Below, piece after piece: positions 43,842-52,425 of a stretch of DNA of 64,000 nt; within the stretch, counting starts at the first letter, position 1; every line of letters starts with the position of its first letter. This DNA comes from CAWDVK01 sp963805715 (GTDB taxonomy: Bacteria; Actinomycetota; Actinomycetes; Streptosporangiales; Streptosporangiaceae): contig CAWDVK010000002.1 in assembly GCA_963805715.1 (NCBI GenBank), forward strand, positions 62,001 to 126,000. The letters are read 5' to 3'. The notes beneath the pieces were generated by a model. That model ran no database searches and had not been told where the DNA came from. It worked only from the letters and a program-made list of their open reading frames with translations. Both the position numbers and the translations under genes were made by a program.

Positions 43842-45422
43842 TCACCGGAACATGCCGCGCGCACCGCCGGAAGCGCTGTCCGCGGTCCTTGCTGCCTCGG
43901 TCTCCCGGCCGGCCTCAGCGGGCTCCTCCTGGCGTCCCGCCCGCAGGCCGAGCAGCGCCACCACCGCTCCCACCGCCATGATCACCGCCATGACGCGGAA
44001 GACATCCTGGGACGCGTAGGCGAAGTCCAGCCTGATGAAGTGCGGGATCCGCCCCACGCTGCCGCCGTGCGCCTCCGAGGCCCTCGCGGCCACGGCCGCC
44101 GCCTGCCCGCCCGGCACGCCGCGAGACACCAGCGATGAGGTGATCTGGTTGCGGAACCCGGTGACCAGGATCGTGCCCAGGACGGCCAGCCCGAGACTGG
44201 CCGCGTAGTTCCGTACCGTCTGGGTGATCCCGGTGGCCTCGCCGTAGGAGAGCCGGGATGCCCGGTTGACGGCGTCGGTGCTGGCCGGGGTGAGCAGGAA
44301 CCCGAAGCCGGCCCCGGCCATGATGATGTACCACTGCTGGGCCGAGAAGGAGAGCTGGCTGACCTGCCCGGCCCACAGCCAGAATCCCACCGCCGCGAGC
44401 GCGCAGCCCACGACGACCGGCCGCTTGGCCCCCTGCTTGTCGAGGATGCGGCCACCGATCTGGCTGGTGATGACGAACCCGATGAAGAAGTAGAGCAGGA
44501 ACAGCCCGGCCTCGGAGGCCGAGTCGCCCAGCGATACCTGGGCGTACTCGCTGGCGAAGAAGAACACCGGGATGAACACCAGCCCGGTGACGCCCAGCAC
44601 CAGGTTCTCGACGCTGAACGCCCGGATCCGGAAGATGCGCACCTGCATGAGCGGCGCCTCGGTGCGCAGTTCCACGAAGTAGAAGGCCACCAGCAGGATG
44701 ACGCCGGCGGCCAGGCAGATGCCGATCCAGGGGTTCGTCCAGCCCCAGATCGTCGACTGCTGGAAGGCGAACACGCTCAGCGCCACCCCGCCGGCGATCA
44801 GGACCAGGCCGCGGTAGTCCACCGGGGCGCGGCGGTGCTCCGTCACCGGCCTGGAGATGGCGATCAGGGCCAGCGCGATGAGGGCGACCGGGATGTTGAC
44901 CCAGAAGATGGCCCGCCACGTCCACTCGGTGAGGTAACCGCCGAGGACGGGGCCGACCGCGGTCAGGCCGCCCGCGATGCCGAAGAACAGGGCCAGCGCC
45001 CGGCCGCGCTGCCGGAGCGGGAACGTCTGCACCACGATAGCCAGCGCCGCGGGGAACATGATCGCGCCGCCGACGCCCTGGATGGCCCGGAACGTCACGA
45101 TCCAGGCCTCCGCCACGCTCCCCTTCGGGGTGAGGCCGCACAGGGCTGAGGCGCTGGCGAAGACGATGACGCCCGCGACCACCATCCGGCGGTGGCCGAT
45201 CGTGTCCGCCAGCCGGCCGCCGAACGCGAACAGCGCGGCCAGCGTCAGCAGGTAGGAGTTGATCGCCCACTGGACGCCGGTCGCGGTCAGGCCGAGCTCC
45301 CGCTGGATCTGCGGCGCGGCGATGGACACGATGGTCTGGTCAATGAAGGTCATCGCGACCGCGAAGATCATCGCAGCCAGGATCAGGTTCCCGGACCGGC
45401 GTCCGGCAGCGCTAGAGGTCAC
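43842..45422 (-). CDS. DHA2-family MFS exporter
   Basis: A 526-residue EmrB/QacA-type exporter, about 14 helices: MTFIDQTIVSIAAPQIQREL (helix 1), GGRLADTIGHRRMVV (motif A), TAVGPVLGGYLTEWTWRAIF (motif C and after). A large loop between helices 13 and 14 holds GGQAAAVAARASEAHGG. The tail is charged. Start GTG 45422 has GGGGGTGAG upstream. Its 5' neighbour on the other strand is a mycothiol-type enzyme. No regulator is adjacent. A toxic-compound exporter is the family expectation. Confidence 0.9.
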   Translation of the reverse strand: MTSSAAGRRSGNLILAAMIFAVAMTFIDQTIVSIAAPQIQRELGLTATGVQWAINSYLLTLAALFAFGGRLADTIGHRRMVVAGVIVFASASALCGLTPKGSVAEAWIVTFRAIQGVGGAIMFPAALAIVVQTFPLRQRGRALALFFGIAGGLTAVGPVLGGYLTEWTWRAIFWVNIPVALIALALIAISRPVTEHRRAPVDYRGLVLIAGGVALSVFAFQQSTIWGWTNPWIGICLAAGVILLVAFYFVELRTEAPLMQVRIFRIRAFSVENLVLGVTGLVFIPVFFFASEYAQVSLGDSASEAGLFLLYFFIGFVITSQIGGRILDKQGAKRPVVVGCALAAVGFWLWAGQVSQLSFSAQQWYIIMAGAGFGFLLTPASTDAVNRASRLSYGEATGITQTVRNYAASLGLAVLGTILVTGFRNQITSSLVSRGVPGGQAAAVAARASEAHGGSVGRIPHFIRLDFAYASQDVFRVMAVIMAVGAVVALLGLRAGRQEEPAEAGRETEAARTADSASGGARGMFR

Positions 45423-45653
45423 CAGCTCACCCCCGTGATGGCGATCGCGAACGGGCAAATATCACAAAGTGCGCACAATGCCCCGATATGACGTATCGAT
45501 CTGATAACCCTGCCTGCCCCGGCCATCATCCCCGCGCGGGAGAAGGGTTAGTCATCTGCCTGGTGCATTCCGGCCGCGGCCGGCCCGGGCAGGCGGGCGG
45601 AGCGTAAGGTTCGGGCGACGAGCAAACCGGCCGGCCGTGTGAGGGAGAGCGCC

Positions 45654-46436
45654 GTGCAAACCTCCGTCGAGAACCTGGCGCTGGTCTGGGCATCCATCGA
45701 TCAGCTGTGCTCAGGGCTGCAGGATGATCAGTGGGATCTGCCCACGGGCTGCCCCGGCTGGACGGTCCGGGACCACCTCTCGCACCTGGTCGACTACGAG
45801 GCCCGCGCGCTCGGCCGGCCCGTCCCCGAGCACGATCCCGGCTCGCTCCCGCACGTGAAGAACGACCTGGGCCAGGCCAACGAGGTCGGCGTCGATCTGC
45901 GCCGCGCAAGAGCCGGGACCGAGGTGCTCGGGGAGTTCCGCGCGGTGACGGCCGAGCGGCTGGCGCGGCTGGCAGGGCTGACCGAGCAGGACCTGGCCGG
46001 CCAGGCCATGACGCCGGCCGGGCCGGGCACGGTGGCGGACCTGCTGACGCTGCGCGTGATGGACAGCTGGAGCCACGAGCAGGACATCCGCCGCGCGGTC
46101 GGCAGGCCCGGCGGCTGCGACGGCCCGGCAGCCGCGGAGGCAGTGGACTATCTCATGCGGCTGCTGCCGTACGTGGTGGCCAAGCGAGCCGGCGCGCCGG
46201 ACGGGTCGAAGGTCGCCTTCCGGATCGGCGGCCGGAACCCGGTGGCCGTCGAGGTGTCCGGCGGCCGGGGGAAGCTGGCAGCTGATCCGGGCGACGCGAT
46301 CGTGAGCGTGGACATGCCGGCGGGCACCTTCGCGGCGCTGATGGGCGGCCGCGCGGACGCGCCTGACGACGCCGTCATCACCGGTGATCGTGAGCTTGGC
46401 CGGCGGGTGCTGGAATCCATGGGCGTCCTGCCCTGA
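45654..46436 (+). CDS. Maleylpyruvate isomerase-family (mycothiol-dependent) protein
   Basis: A 260-residue DinB-fold protein. WDLPTGCPGWTVRDHLSHLV and DYEARALGR form the N-terminal helices with metal-binding His, and VMDSWSHEQDIRRAVGRPGG is the second conserved metal site. The C-terminal SCP2-like domain begins near VAFRIGGRNPVAVEV and ends GDRELGRRVLESMGVLP. Such enzymes are taken to use mycothiol for isomerisation or conjugation of electrophiles. GAGGGAGA lies 7 nt before GTG 45654. Transcribed alone. Confidence 0.9.
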   Translation: MQTSVENLALVWASIDQLCSGLQDDQWDLPTGCPGWTVRDHLSHLVDYEARALGRPVPEHDPGSLPHVKNDLGQANEVGVDLRRARAGTEVLGEFRAVTAERLARLAGLTEQDLAGQAMTPAGPGTVADLLTLRVMDSWSHEQDIRRAVGRPGGCDGPAAAEAVDYLMRLLPYVVAKRAGAPDGSKVAFRIGGRNPVAVEVSGGRGKLAADPGDAIVSVDMPAGTFAALMGGRADAPDDAVITGDRELGRRVLESMGVLP

Positions 46437-46502
46437 CCGCGAGCCCGGGTCAGTGCTTGCCCGGCGCCGGGTGCCAGGCGGCGAGCCGCGTGGCAGGCCC
46501 GG

Positions 46503-47414
46503 CTAGCCCTGGCCGCTGCCGGTCTCGCCGGAGATGGCCTGCTCGTATAGGTGGTGAATGGCGCTGCCGAGGTAGGCGCTGTAGGAGACGGACGGGGTAT
46601 CGCCGCCCTCCTGGTAGCCGCCGATCACTCCCACGATCGTGCCGGTCCGCGACCGCGGGTCGAAGCGGATCACCCAGGGGCTGCCGCTGGTGCCGCCGGC
46701 GTACCCGCTGCACTCGAACCGCAGCTGGCTGGCGCTCTGCCGCGAAGTCCAGTTCCTGCAGCTGATGGGAGCGCTGGCACTGTCGGGGTACCCGGTGACC
46801 CGAACCGGATAGCGGTACCGGGAGTCGACGTTGAGCCGGTTGGCGCCCAGCACCTGCTCGATGTTCCTGCCGTCACGGGGCTGCAGCACGACGAAGCCCA
46901 CGTCGAAGTCGGGATCCGCTGATTCCGCCCACTGCGGGGCGACCAGCAGGCGGCGCGGCGTCCAGACCCCGTACGGCGCATCGCCATCGTGGTAGCCGGG
47001 GATGAAGACGATGTCCTTCCTGTAGCCGCTGCCCGTTCCGCCGTTGATGCAATGCGCCGCGGTGATCAGCAGGTCCTGGCCCGGGCTGGCCACCACGCTG
47101 GCCGTGCAGAAATGCGCGCCGCTGCCGTCATGCTCGAATAGCGCACCGACGCGCAGCGGGACCAGGAGCGCCGTGTGCGACGTCGCCGATTGCCGCGGCA
47201 GCGGAAGGAGCGGCCCGCCCCGCAGCGGCCGGGCGCCGATGAGCCGGGAACGGGTCCAGAAGCCAGCCGCGCCGATGCCGCCGAGGTGCCGGTGGCCAGC
47301 GGCCGGTGCCGCGGAGCAGCCGCTAGCCACGATCATCGCGATGACGGCAGCCAGCGCCCCGTGCCTCATCCCGCTGAGCCTCATCCCGCCGTGCCTCATC
47401 CCGCCGTGCCTCAT
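46503..47414 (-). CDS. Trypsin-like serine peptidase, probable lipoprotein
   Basis: A secreted S1-type peptidase of about 300 residues. Lipobox-like VASGC follows the signal helix ALAAVIAMIVA. Catalytic His is in DLLITAAHCING, Asp in SADPDFDVGFVVL and Ser in GYAGGTSGSPWVIRFD. Two Cys pairs suggest disulphides. The N-terminus is ambiguous: a 15-bp tandem repeat creates four in-frame ATG codons (47369, 47384, 47399, 47414), each after the same GGCGGG. The longest of these is given. A further extension to 47534 lacks support. It would act at the cell surface; the substrate is unknown. Confidence 0.82.
   Translation of the reverse strand: MRHGGMRHGGMRLSGMRHGALAAVIAMIVASGCSAAPAAGHRHLGGIGAAGFWTRSRLIGARPLRGGPLLPLPRQSATSHTALLVPLRVGALFEHDGSGAHFCTASVVASPGQDLLITAAHCINGGTGSGYRKDIVFIPGYHDGDAPYGVWTPRRLLVAPQWAESADPDFDVGFVVLQPRDGRNIEQVLGANRLNVDSRYRYPVRVTGYPDSASAPISCRNWTSRQSASQLRFECSGYAGGTSGSPWVIRFDPRSRTGTIVGVIGGYQEGGDTPSVSYSAYLGSAIHHLYEQAISGETGSGQG
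47367..47414. repeat. 15-bp tandem repeat that multiplies the start codon
   Basis: Units of about 15 bp (ATGAGGCACGGCGGG on the minus strand) encode MRHGG repeats at the peptidase N-terminus. Each unit brings its own ATG and the same upstream GGCGGG. Confidence 0.8.
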
Positions 47415-47714
47415 CCCGCCGTGGCTCCTCGTCGCCGCCCGGCTCTCGCACCCGTCGCGCAGGTCATGGTAGCGCTCGCTGACCTCGGCAAAGGCGGACC
47501 GCCTGGCGATGACCTGAATCGCGCCGTCCGGCACCCGCGTACGCCGGGGCGCTTCCCGGCACGCAACTCTGGCCGGCCGGATGGTGCGGCGGATGCTCCG
47601 CAGGCTCTACCCTCAGATCGTCGCGGATCTGGCTGCCGCAGCTGAAGGGCAGGCCGCGCTCGGGCAGCTTGCCAGCCTGACTGTCGTGCCGGGCCTGCCG
47701 GCCGGACGAGCCGT

Positions 47715-48221
47715 GGAAGGGTGCGCTCCCGTCCTCATTGGCGCCGTGCACCTTGCCAACACCACGCCGCTGTCCCGGCCTCCGGTTCATCGCCGTCGCC
47801 GCCTCGCTCATCACCGTGTACGTGCTGGCCTGGGTGCCGGGCAAGCCGTACTACGCCGACGGCATGGCGCCAGGACGCGGCCCTGGTCAGCGCCGGGCGG
47901 CCGCCCGCCTCGATCTTCACCGGCGATTACTCAGAAGCCGGCGCGCTGGACGTCCTCGGTGCTGCCGACCACCTTCCGCCCGTGCTCTCCGGCCACAACA
48001 GCTACTGGACGTGGGGGCCCGGGCATGCCGCCGACAGCACGGTGCTCGTGGTCGACGCGCTCGGCCAGCTGAGGCCCTACTTTGCCAGCTGCCGTCTCCT
48101 GACCACCTTCAATCCGCCTTACCACGTGCAGAACGGCTGGACCGGCCTGCAGATCGGCGTCTGCACCGGGCCGGTGGCCAGCTGGCGCACGCTCTGGCCG
48201 CACCTGAGGCACTATGGCTGA
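47715..48221 (+). pseudogene. Collapsed GT39 glycosyltransferase gene
   Basis: Three pieces of a GT39 enzyme lie in order but in three frames. APVLIGAVHLANTT (about 47722-47763) corresponds to LLGAAHIANTTAYE of the intact paralogue at 35937-37517. LRFIAVAASLITVYVLAWVP and KPYYADGMA (about 47775-47870) are a late helix and its loop. PASIFTGDYSEAGALDVLGA to LWPHLRHYG (47905-48221) is the C-terminal domain, with its normal stop. About 70% of the protein is missing. The upstream bases 47581-47715 are open but unrecognised. Confidence 0.7.
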
Positions 48222-48248
48222 TCCAGGCGTGCGGGCCTGCGGGCCGCT

Positions 48249-48743
48249 TCACTCTAATATCTTCTCGTACCAGTGGTCGGCCAGCGGGTCATCAGTGAAG
48301 GGTGCCACCTCCTTATAGCCTTCGCGCTCGTAAAGGCGGCGGGCCTCGGTGAGATTGCTGCGCGTGTCCAGCCGTAGCCGGCTGAGCTGGCAGCTGCGCG
48401 CCGCGTCCTCGATGGCCCGCATCAGCAAGGTCCCGACTCCGCCGCCGCGCGCCGCCGGATCGACGAACACTCGCTTGACCTCGCCCATCCTGCCGGGCAG
48501 CAGCAGCAATCCCGCGCAGCCAACCGTTGTCCGGGCCCGCCTCGCCACGAGGAGCAGGCCGGTCGGGGGCACTAAGGCATCGCTGGGGTCACCGGCCATC
48601 GCGGCGTCAACCTCGGCAGTGCTCGCTGCCCGGCCGTAGAGGCGGCCCACGATTTCGCAGAAGTATGCCCTGAGCACCTCGCGCCCCTCGGCCGAGCCCG
48701 GGAGCACCGCAGCAATGACCGGGGGACCGGCGAGCACGCCCAT
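48249..48743 (-). CDS. GNAT-family N-acetyltransferase
   Basis: A 164-residue acetyltransferase. The acetyl-CoA loop is RVFVDPAARGGGVGTLLMRA (motif A, R-G-x-G-x-G/A-like) and the end has ARRLYEREGYKEVAPF, the usual GNAT closing strand. It would acetylate an amine of a small molecule or protein. No ribosome site; GATAAT lies 8 nt before the ATG on the minus strand, pointing to a leaderless or short-leader mRNA. Confidence 0.85.
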   Translation of the reverse strand: MGVLAGPPVIAAVLPGSAEGREVLRAYFCEIVGRLYGRAASTAEVDAAMAGDPSDALVPPTGLLLVARRARTTVGCAGLLLLPGRMGEVKRVFVDPAARGGGVGTLLMRAIEDAARSCQLSRLRLDTRSNLTEARRLYEREGYKEVAPFTDDPLADHWYEKILE

Positions 48744-48850
48744 GAGAGCCGATTATCGACTCTAGCGGCGAGCGGCGCAATAATGAGGCGTGAAGTACCG
48801 CATACCTCTCCTTACGGGACTGCGAGGATGAAAGGTCGTGCTGGCAAATT

Positions 48851-49573
48851 ATGGTGAGATTCCCGGCAATAGATAATCCGCCATTACGGACCGCACTCGA
48901 GAGTGACGGATTCTGGCTCGGGCGCCTTCCGGAGGAGGCTCTTCCGGCGAAAGACTGGCAGCTGCTGCAGGAGGAATCGCGGCAATTGCCGCCGGACGAT
49001 TACGCGCGAGATGCCGGACGCCACCGGACGTTCAATGTCTATACCCTGGAATGCCTGCCGGATGATACTGCCAGCCTGGAGGCGGTGGCTGCCGATATCG
49101 CCTACAGGCAGGACGCGGAGTTCAACCCCGAGCTCGGCAACATATCGCGTACCTACCCGGCCAGCCGCGTGCTCCGGCCGGATAATGCCGCGCTGACCGA
49201 GATCCTCGGGCGGACTGCGCCGGCCTTCGCGGCCCTCTGCGGCTCGGCGACATTCCGCGTGCATGCGCACCACATCCGCTATCGAGCGCGACCTGGCAGG
49301 CCGGCCCGCAACAGTCCGGCCGGCTACCACCGGGACGGGGAGCGATTCATCTCCGTTCACCTGCTCGGCCGCGACAGCGTCGTCGGCGGGGCTAACCGGA
49401 TCGCGGATAATGCGGAGGGGGAGATAGCCGAATTCACCCTCGCGCTGCCCGGCGACTGCTTCGTCATCGATGACGACCGAGTCCTGCACGCGGTGGACGA
49501 GATAGCCGTTCAGCCCGGCAGGCTGTCGGGAACGCGCGACATCCTGCTGATCGACTACGTTCCGCGCCCCTGA
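48851..49573 (+). CDS. 2OG-Fe(II) dioxygenase (L-isoleucine-hydroxylase-like)
   Basis: A 240-residue protein of the family typified by L-isoleucine 4-hydroxylase (2OG-Fe dioxygenase, IDO-like). Iron ligands are His160 and Asp162 (AGYHRDGERFISVHLLGR) and His213 (DDRVLHAVDEI); an Arg in SGTRDILLIDY would hold 2-oxoglutarate. It probably hydroxylates a free aliphatic amino acid. Third codon positions are clearly less G/C-rich than in the neighbours, suggesting transfer. Its stop overlaps the 2TM protein gene on the other strand by 19 bp. The start ATG 48851 has no ribosome site. Confidence 0.82.
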   Translation: MVRFPAIDNPPLRTALESDGFWLGRLPEEALPAKDWQLLQEESRQLPPDDYARDAGRHRTFNVYTLECLPDDTASLEAVAADIAYRQDAEFNPELGNISRTYPASRVLRPDNAALTEILGRTAPAFAALCGSATFRVHAHHIRYRARPGRPARNSPAGYHRDGERFISVHLLGRDSVVGGANRIADNAEGEIAEFTLALPGDCFVIDDDRVLHAVDEIAVQPGRLSGTRDILLIDYVPRP

Positions 49574-50280
49574 CGGCTCCGTATCCTGCCGGTGGTCTTG
49601 GCCAGTTTGTCCTGGCCGTCGATGACCCGGCTGATCCAGCTCAGGCCCTCGCCCTGGGCGTTCTTGGCGGATGCAATGACGTCCGGCGGGATCCGCCAGG
49701 CAAGCTGCCGCCGGTATATGCCCTCAGTCGCGCGGATCATCCAGCCCTCGTAGAAGGTCGGGTACTCCGAAGTTCCGTCCCGCAGGAACGTCCCGACGCC
49801 GATGGCCTGATCCTCGTTGCCTCCCCACCGCTGGACGCACACGTTCATGAACCGGTGGTCGTCATCCCGGAAGTAGGCGAGCGTCGACTCGCTGGAGCTG
49901 ATGACGCGCCGGCCCTGATCGGAGTGCTGGCGGTACACGACTACCACCAGGTCGTTGTTCGCGCCCTGATAGTGCACGTACATGAGTCCTGACGGTACCG
50001 GTCGCGCGTCATTCGGCGCGCTCAGCGTCACGATGTGCCAGTAGCCTTCGATCCAGTTAGCCGCCGCCAGCCACCGCCGTCCGCGCTCGGTATTGCGGAG
50101 CAGCGCGAAGGTGAAGGTCACGAGCAGCGTCGAGGCGGCAGGGAATATCGCAGTGACGACTATTCCGAGGGCCAGCGGAAGATGCGAGACCTCCGCGACC
50201 TTCACGCCAATGGCCGTCGCCACCCCGGCTAAACCGGTGGCAATCCATACCTCATTGGCCGTAGCCCGCCTGACTGGCAT
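49555..50280 (-). CDS. Two-TM protein with beta-rich cytosolic domain (possible S-2TM-beta/Cap15-like effector)
   Basis: A 241-residue protein. Helices at about 8-28 (VWIATGLAGVATAIGVKVAE) and 32-55 (LGIVVTAIFPAASTLLVTF) form a hairpin. The rest, about 175 residues, is rich in aromatic and beta-forming residues: WIEGYWHIVTLSA, GLMYVHYQGANNDLVVVVYR, FMNVCVQRWGG, PTFYEGWMIRATEGIY. Two N-terminal TM helices plus a beta-barrel-like domain match the layout of CBASS effectors of the S-2TM-beta/Cap15 class, but I cannot prove homology. ATG 50280 shares its A with the stop of the methyltransferase gene (TGATG), so translation is coupled. Lower-G+C codons. Confidence 0.65.
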   Translation of the reverse strand: MPVRRATANEVWIATGLAGVATAIGVKVAEVSHLPLALGIVVTAIFPAASTLLVTFTFALLRNTERGRRWLAAANWIEGYWHIVTLSAPNDARPVPSGLMYVHYQGANNDLVVVVYRQHSDQGRRVISSSESTLAYFRDDDHRFMNVCVQRWGGNEDQAIGVGTFLRDGTSEYPTFYEGWMIRATEGIYRRQLAWRIPPDVIASAKNAQGEGLSWISRVIDGQDKLAKTTGRIRSRQGRGT

Positions 50281-51056
50281 CAGTCCACGTACTCCCAGGC
50301 CGGCCCAGCTGATGAGCGGCGGGAGAACGTGAACAGGAAATTTCCGCCGGTCCGTCCGATGAGCTCGGCGTCCGAAGGCCATGCGCGGGCATCGCTGCGG
50401 AGGACAAGGCCGACGTGACCGGCGTCGCTCAGAAGCTGCTCGCGCGAGACCTTGAATTCATATTCGCGGCGAAGGCTGAGAATTACGTTCTCGTCAATCA
50501 TGTCACGAATCTGCGGAGGCAGATCGGGATAAGAGCTTAGTGCCGTATCCAGGACCTCGCCATAGAGCTCCCGTACTGCGCTGTCGTATGCGTGCTCGTC
50601 GTCCAGGTAGGGGGGCAGCACATTCTCTGCCATCAGGAGAATGCCGTCATGCTTGAGGAGGCGGACGCAGGACATCAGAAAGTCGCGCTTGAGGTGGTGC
50701 CTGATATGGTGATAAGCGGATGATGCGACAATCAGGTCGAAGGAATCAGGCTGGAGCGGCGGGCATACGGCATCGGACTGAAGGAAGAATACGTTGCCGA
50801 ATGGGCGGTAGCGTAGGCTGGCAAACTCAACCAGCGGGGCGGCGATATCGAGGCCGAGCGCCTGATCAATGTGCGGATGGGAGACAATCCCGAGGAGGGA
50901 CATCCCGCTTCCGCAGCACAGATCAAGTACCCGGCTGCCAGGGCGCGCATCTAGCTCTCGCCTCGCAGTAGTCCACAGTAAATTGAACAGCGCCATCTCA
51001 TCGGGACGCGACCATTCCTCGGCCTCGTATGCTGCAGCGTTGTGAGCGTAACGCAC
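50280..51056 (-). CDS. Class I SAM-dependent methyltransferase coupled to 2TM protein
   Basis: A 258-residue methyltransferase. Motif I RVLDLCCGSGMSLLGIVSH (about 42-60), GLDIAAPLVEFASLRY (motif II), FDLIVASSAYHHIRHHLK (motif IV) and KHDGILLMAENVLPPYLDDE follow the class I pattern. The YHHI segment resembles small-molecule or ubiquinone-type enzymes rather than DNA methyltransferases; there is no NPPY-type motif. Start GTG 51056 has GGAGG 7 nt upstream. Its stop is fused to the start of the 2TM gene. Base composition and codon use are poorer in G+C than the window average. Confidence 0.87.
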   Translation of the reverse strand: MRYAHNAAAYEAEEWSRPDEMALFNLLWTTARRELDARPGSRVLDLCCGSGMSLLGIVSHPHIDQALGLDIAAPLVEFASLRYRPFGNVFFLQSDAVCPPLQPDSFDLIVASSAYHHIRHHLKRDFLMSCVRLLKHDGILLMAENVLPPYLDDEHAYDSAVRELYGEVLDTALSSYPDLPPQIRDMIDENVILSLRREYEFKVSREQLLSDAGHVGLVLRSDARAWPSDAELIGRTGGNFLFTFSRRSSAGPAWEYVD

Positions 51057-51314
51057 GACGCCTCCGACTCTGGTGTTTGCGCATAGTTTGCCCTAGTTCG
51101 AGAGGGATTCCAGTTACTAGAATTATGTATCCGATAGATGCGCACGGCCAGAGTCGCGCGAAGTGCCCTCCCGCGATCGGCTCACCGGCATGGGCCGGCC
51201 GCTGGCTGCGAGATCGCGCGGCAGGAGGTGGCGGGGAGGTGAACCTGCGGTGGCAGCGTTCCGTGATGAGCGGTAAGAGAGCCCGGGACTGGCGAGCATG
51301 AGGCGCTGCGGGCG

Positions 51315-51527
51315 ATGACTCTTCCGGCCGACAGCGCGTGGCTCCCGGCGGAGATGCGCCCGATCACCGAACTGAGCTCAGCAGCTCACGCGCACGCGTT
51401 CACCCGCGGACTGACGCTGGCCCACCTGGACGCGGCCCTGCGGGACCACCAGGGCGCCGCCCAGTTCCTGGCCGGCAACGTCATAGCCGCACTGGCCGCC
51501 CGCGGAGTCGAGGCGCTCGCGCGCTAG
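51315..51527 (+). CDS. Small hypothetical protein, 70 aa
   Basis: The frame has strong G/C third-position bias. It reads AEMRPITELSSAAHAHAF and then two helices (LTLAHLDAALRDHQGAAQFL, IAALAARGVEALAR). No family recognised, no membrane segment. It may be a small regulator or a fragment of a larger protein. No clear ribosome site. The upstream 258 bp hold only the promoter region of the methyltransferase gene. Confidence 0.4.
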   Translation: MTLPADSAWLPAEMRPITELSSAAHAHAFTRGLTLAHLDAALRDHQGAAQFLAGNVIAALAARGVEALAR

Positions 51528-51707
51528 ATCCGCCGCGGCGGCACGGAGGAAACTGGACGGCCGCCGGGCCCGAGGGCGCCGGAGTCCGCGAGCCCCGGAT
51601 TCCTCTTCCCGGCCCGGGAGCGCTGGCTACCGGACTCGACCCGCCCGGATTGTCTGCGTCGGCGCCTAGCATCGGACCGACGGCGACGTGATCCGGGAGG
51701 GACCTCG

Positions 51708-52103
51708 ATGGCCGACGCAGACGACGTACGCCGCATCGCGCTGGCCCTGCCCGCGGTGCAGGAAATCGATAGCGACGGCTTCGACTTCCGGGTGGGCGGC
51801 AGGGGGTTCGTCTGGTCCTATCCCGAGCGCAGGCCGGGCAAGCCGCGGGTGATCCGCACCGACATAGCCGTGCTGTTCGTCGGCGATGAGGCCGAGAAGC
51901 AGGCCCTCCTCCTCGGCGAGCCCGGGGTCTTCTTCACCGCGCCCGGCTACGACGGGTGGCCGCTGGTGATGCTGCGACTAGCGGAGGTGGACGCCGAGCG
52001 CCTGCGGGAGCTGGTGACCGACGCGTGGCGGATGCGCACCCCCGACGCGATCGCCGGCCAGCTTGACGAGTCCGGCGCGGACGGGCCGATCCCGGCCCGC
52101 TGA
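51708..52103 (+). CDS. MmcQ/YjbR-family protein
   Basis: A 131-residue MmcQ/YjbR-like (CyaY-fold, double wing) protein. It starts DDVRRIALALPAVQEID and has FRVGGRGFVWSYPER, FFTAPGYDGWPLVMLRL and LRELVTDAWRMRTP, the usual order of strands and helices. The family is thought to bind DNA or small ligands, and its role is poorly known. GGGAGG lies upstream of the ATG. Its 3' end touches a GNAT remnant on the other strand. Confidence 0.85.
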   Translation: MADADDVRRIALALPAVQEIDSDGFDFRVGGRGFVWSYPERRPGKPRVIRTDIAVLFVGDEAEKQALLLGEPGVFFTAPGYDGWPLVMLRLAEVDAERLRELVTDAWRMRTPDAIAGQLDESGADGPIPAR

Positions 52104-52295
52104 GCCTGGTTCGCTGCCACCTCCACCCGCCGGGCCCCGCGCCTGCGCGCCGTCGTCACCAGGTCGAGTACCCAGCGCGCTGCCGATACCCCGCCTCATC
52201 CGTTCGGGATCGACGAACAGATCCTCAATCTCGATCGCGTCCCCGGTGGCGAGCCAGCTGGCGAAGCCGGCAATGGCGCCATCGGCGACGGCCAT
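52101..52295 (-). pseudogene. GNAT acetyltransferase remnant
   Basis: The minus strand reads GAIAGFASWLATGDAIEIED and LFVDPERMRRGIGSAL (acetyl-CoA loop). After a one-base frame change it reads VTTARRRGARRVEVAANQAQ, the next helix and strand of the same fold. The N-terminal third and the C-terminal closing part are missing. The fragment abuts the MmcQ gene end. Confidence 0.6.
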
Positions 52296-52425
52296 TCTCG
52301 ACAGCCTCGAAGCCTGGCTCGCCGACCGCCCCGCGCCCTAGCGATGCGGGCGGCGGTATGAGTCATCCAGGCGGCGCGGTACCACCGTGCCCGTCTTCGG
52401 CCGATCGCTATCCTTACCCGGGTGA

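Noticed and set aside
47581..47715. Open plus-strand stretch MVRRMLRRLYPQ before the GT39 remnant
   Set aside because: No family resemblance and no ribosome site. It may be another fragment, but I cannot support a call.
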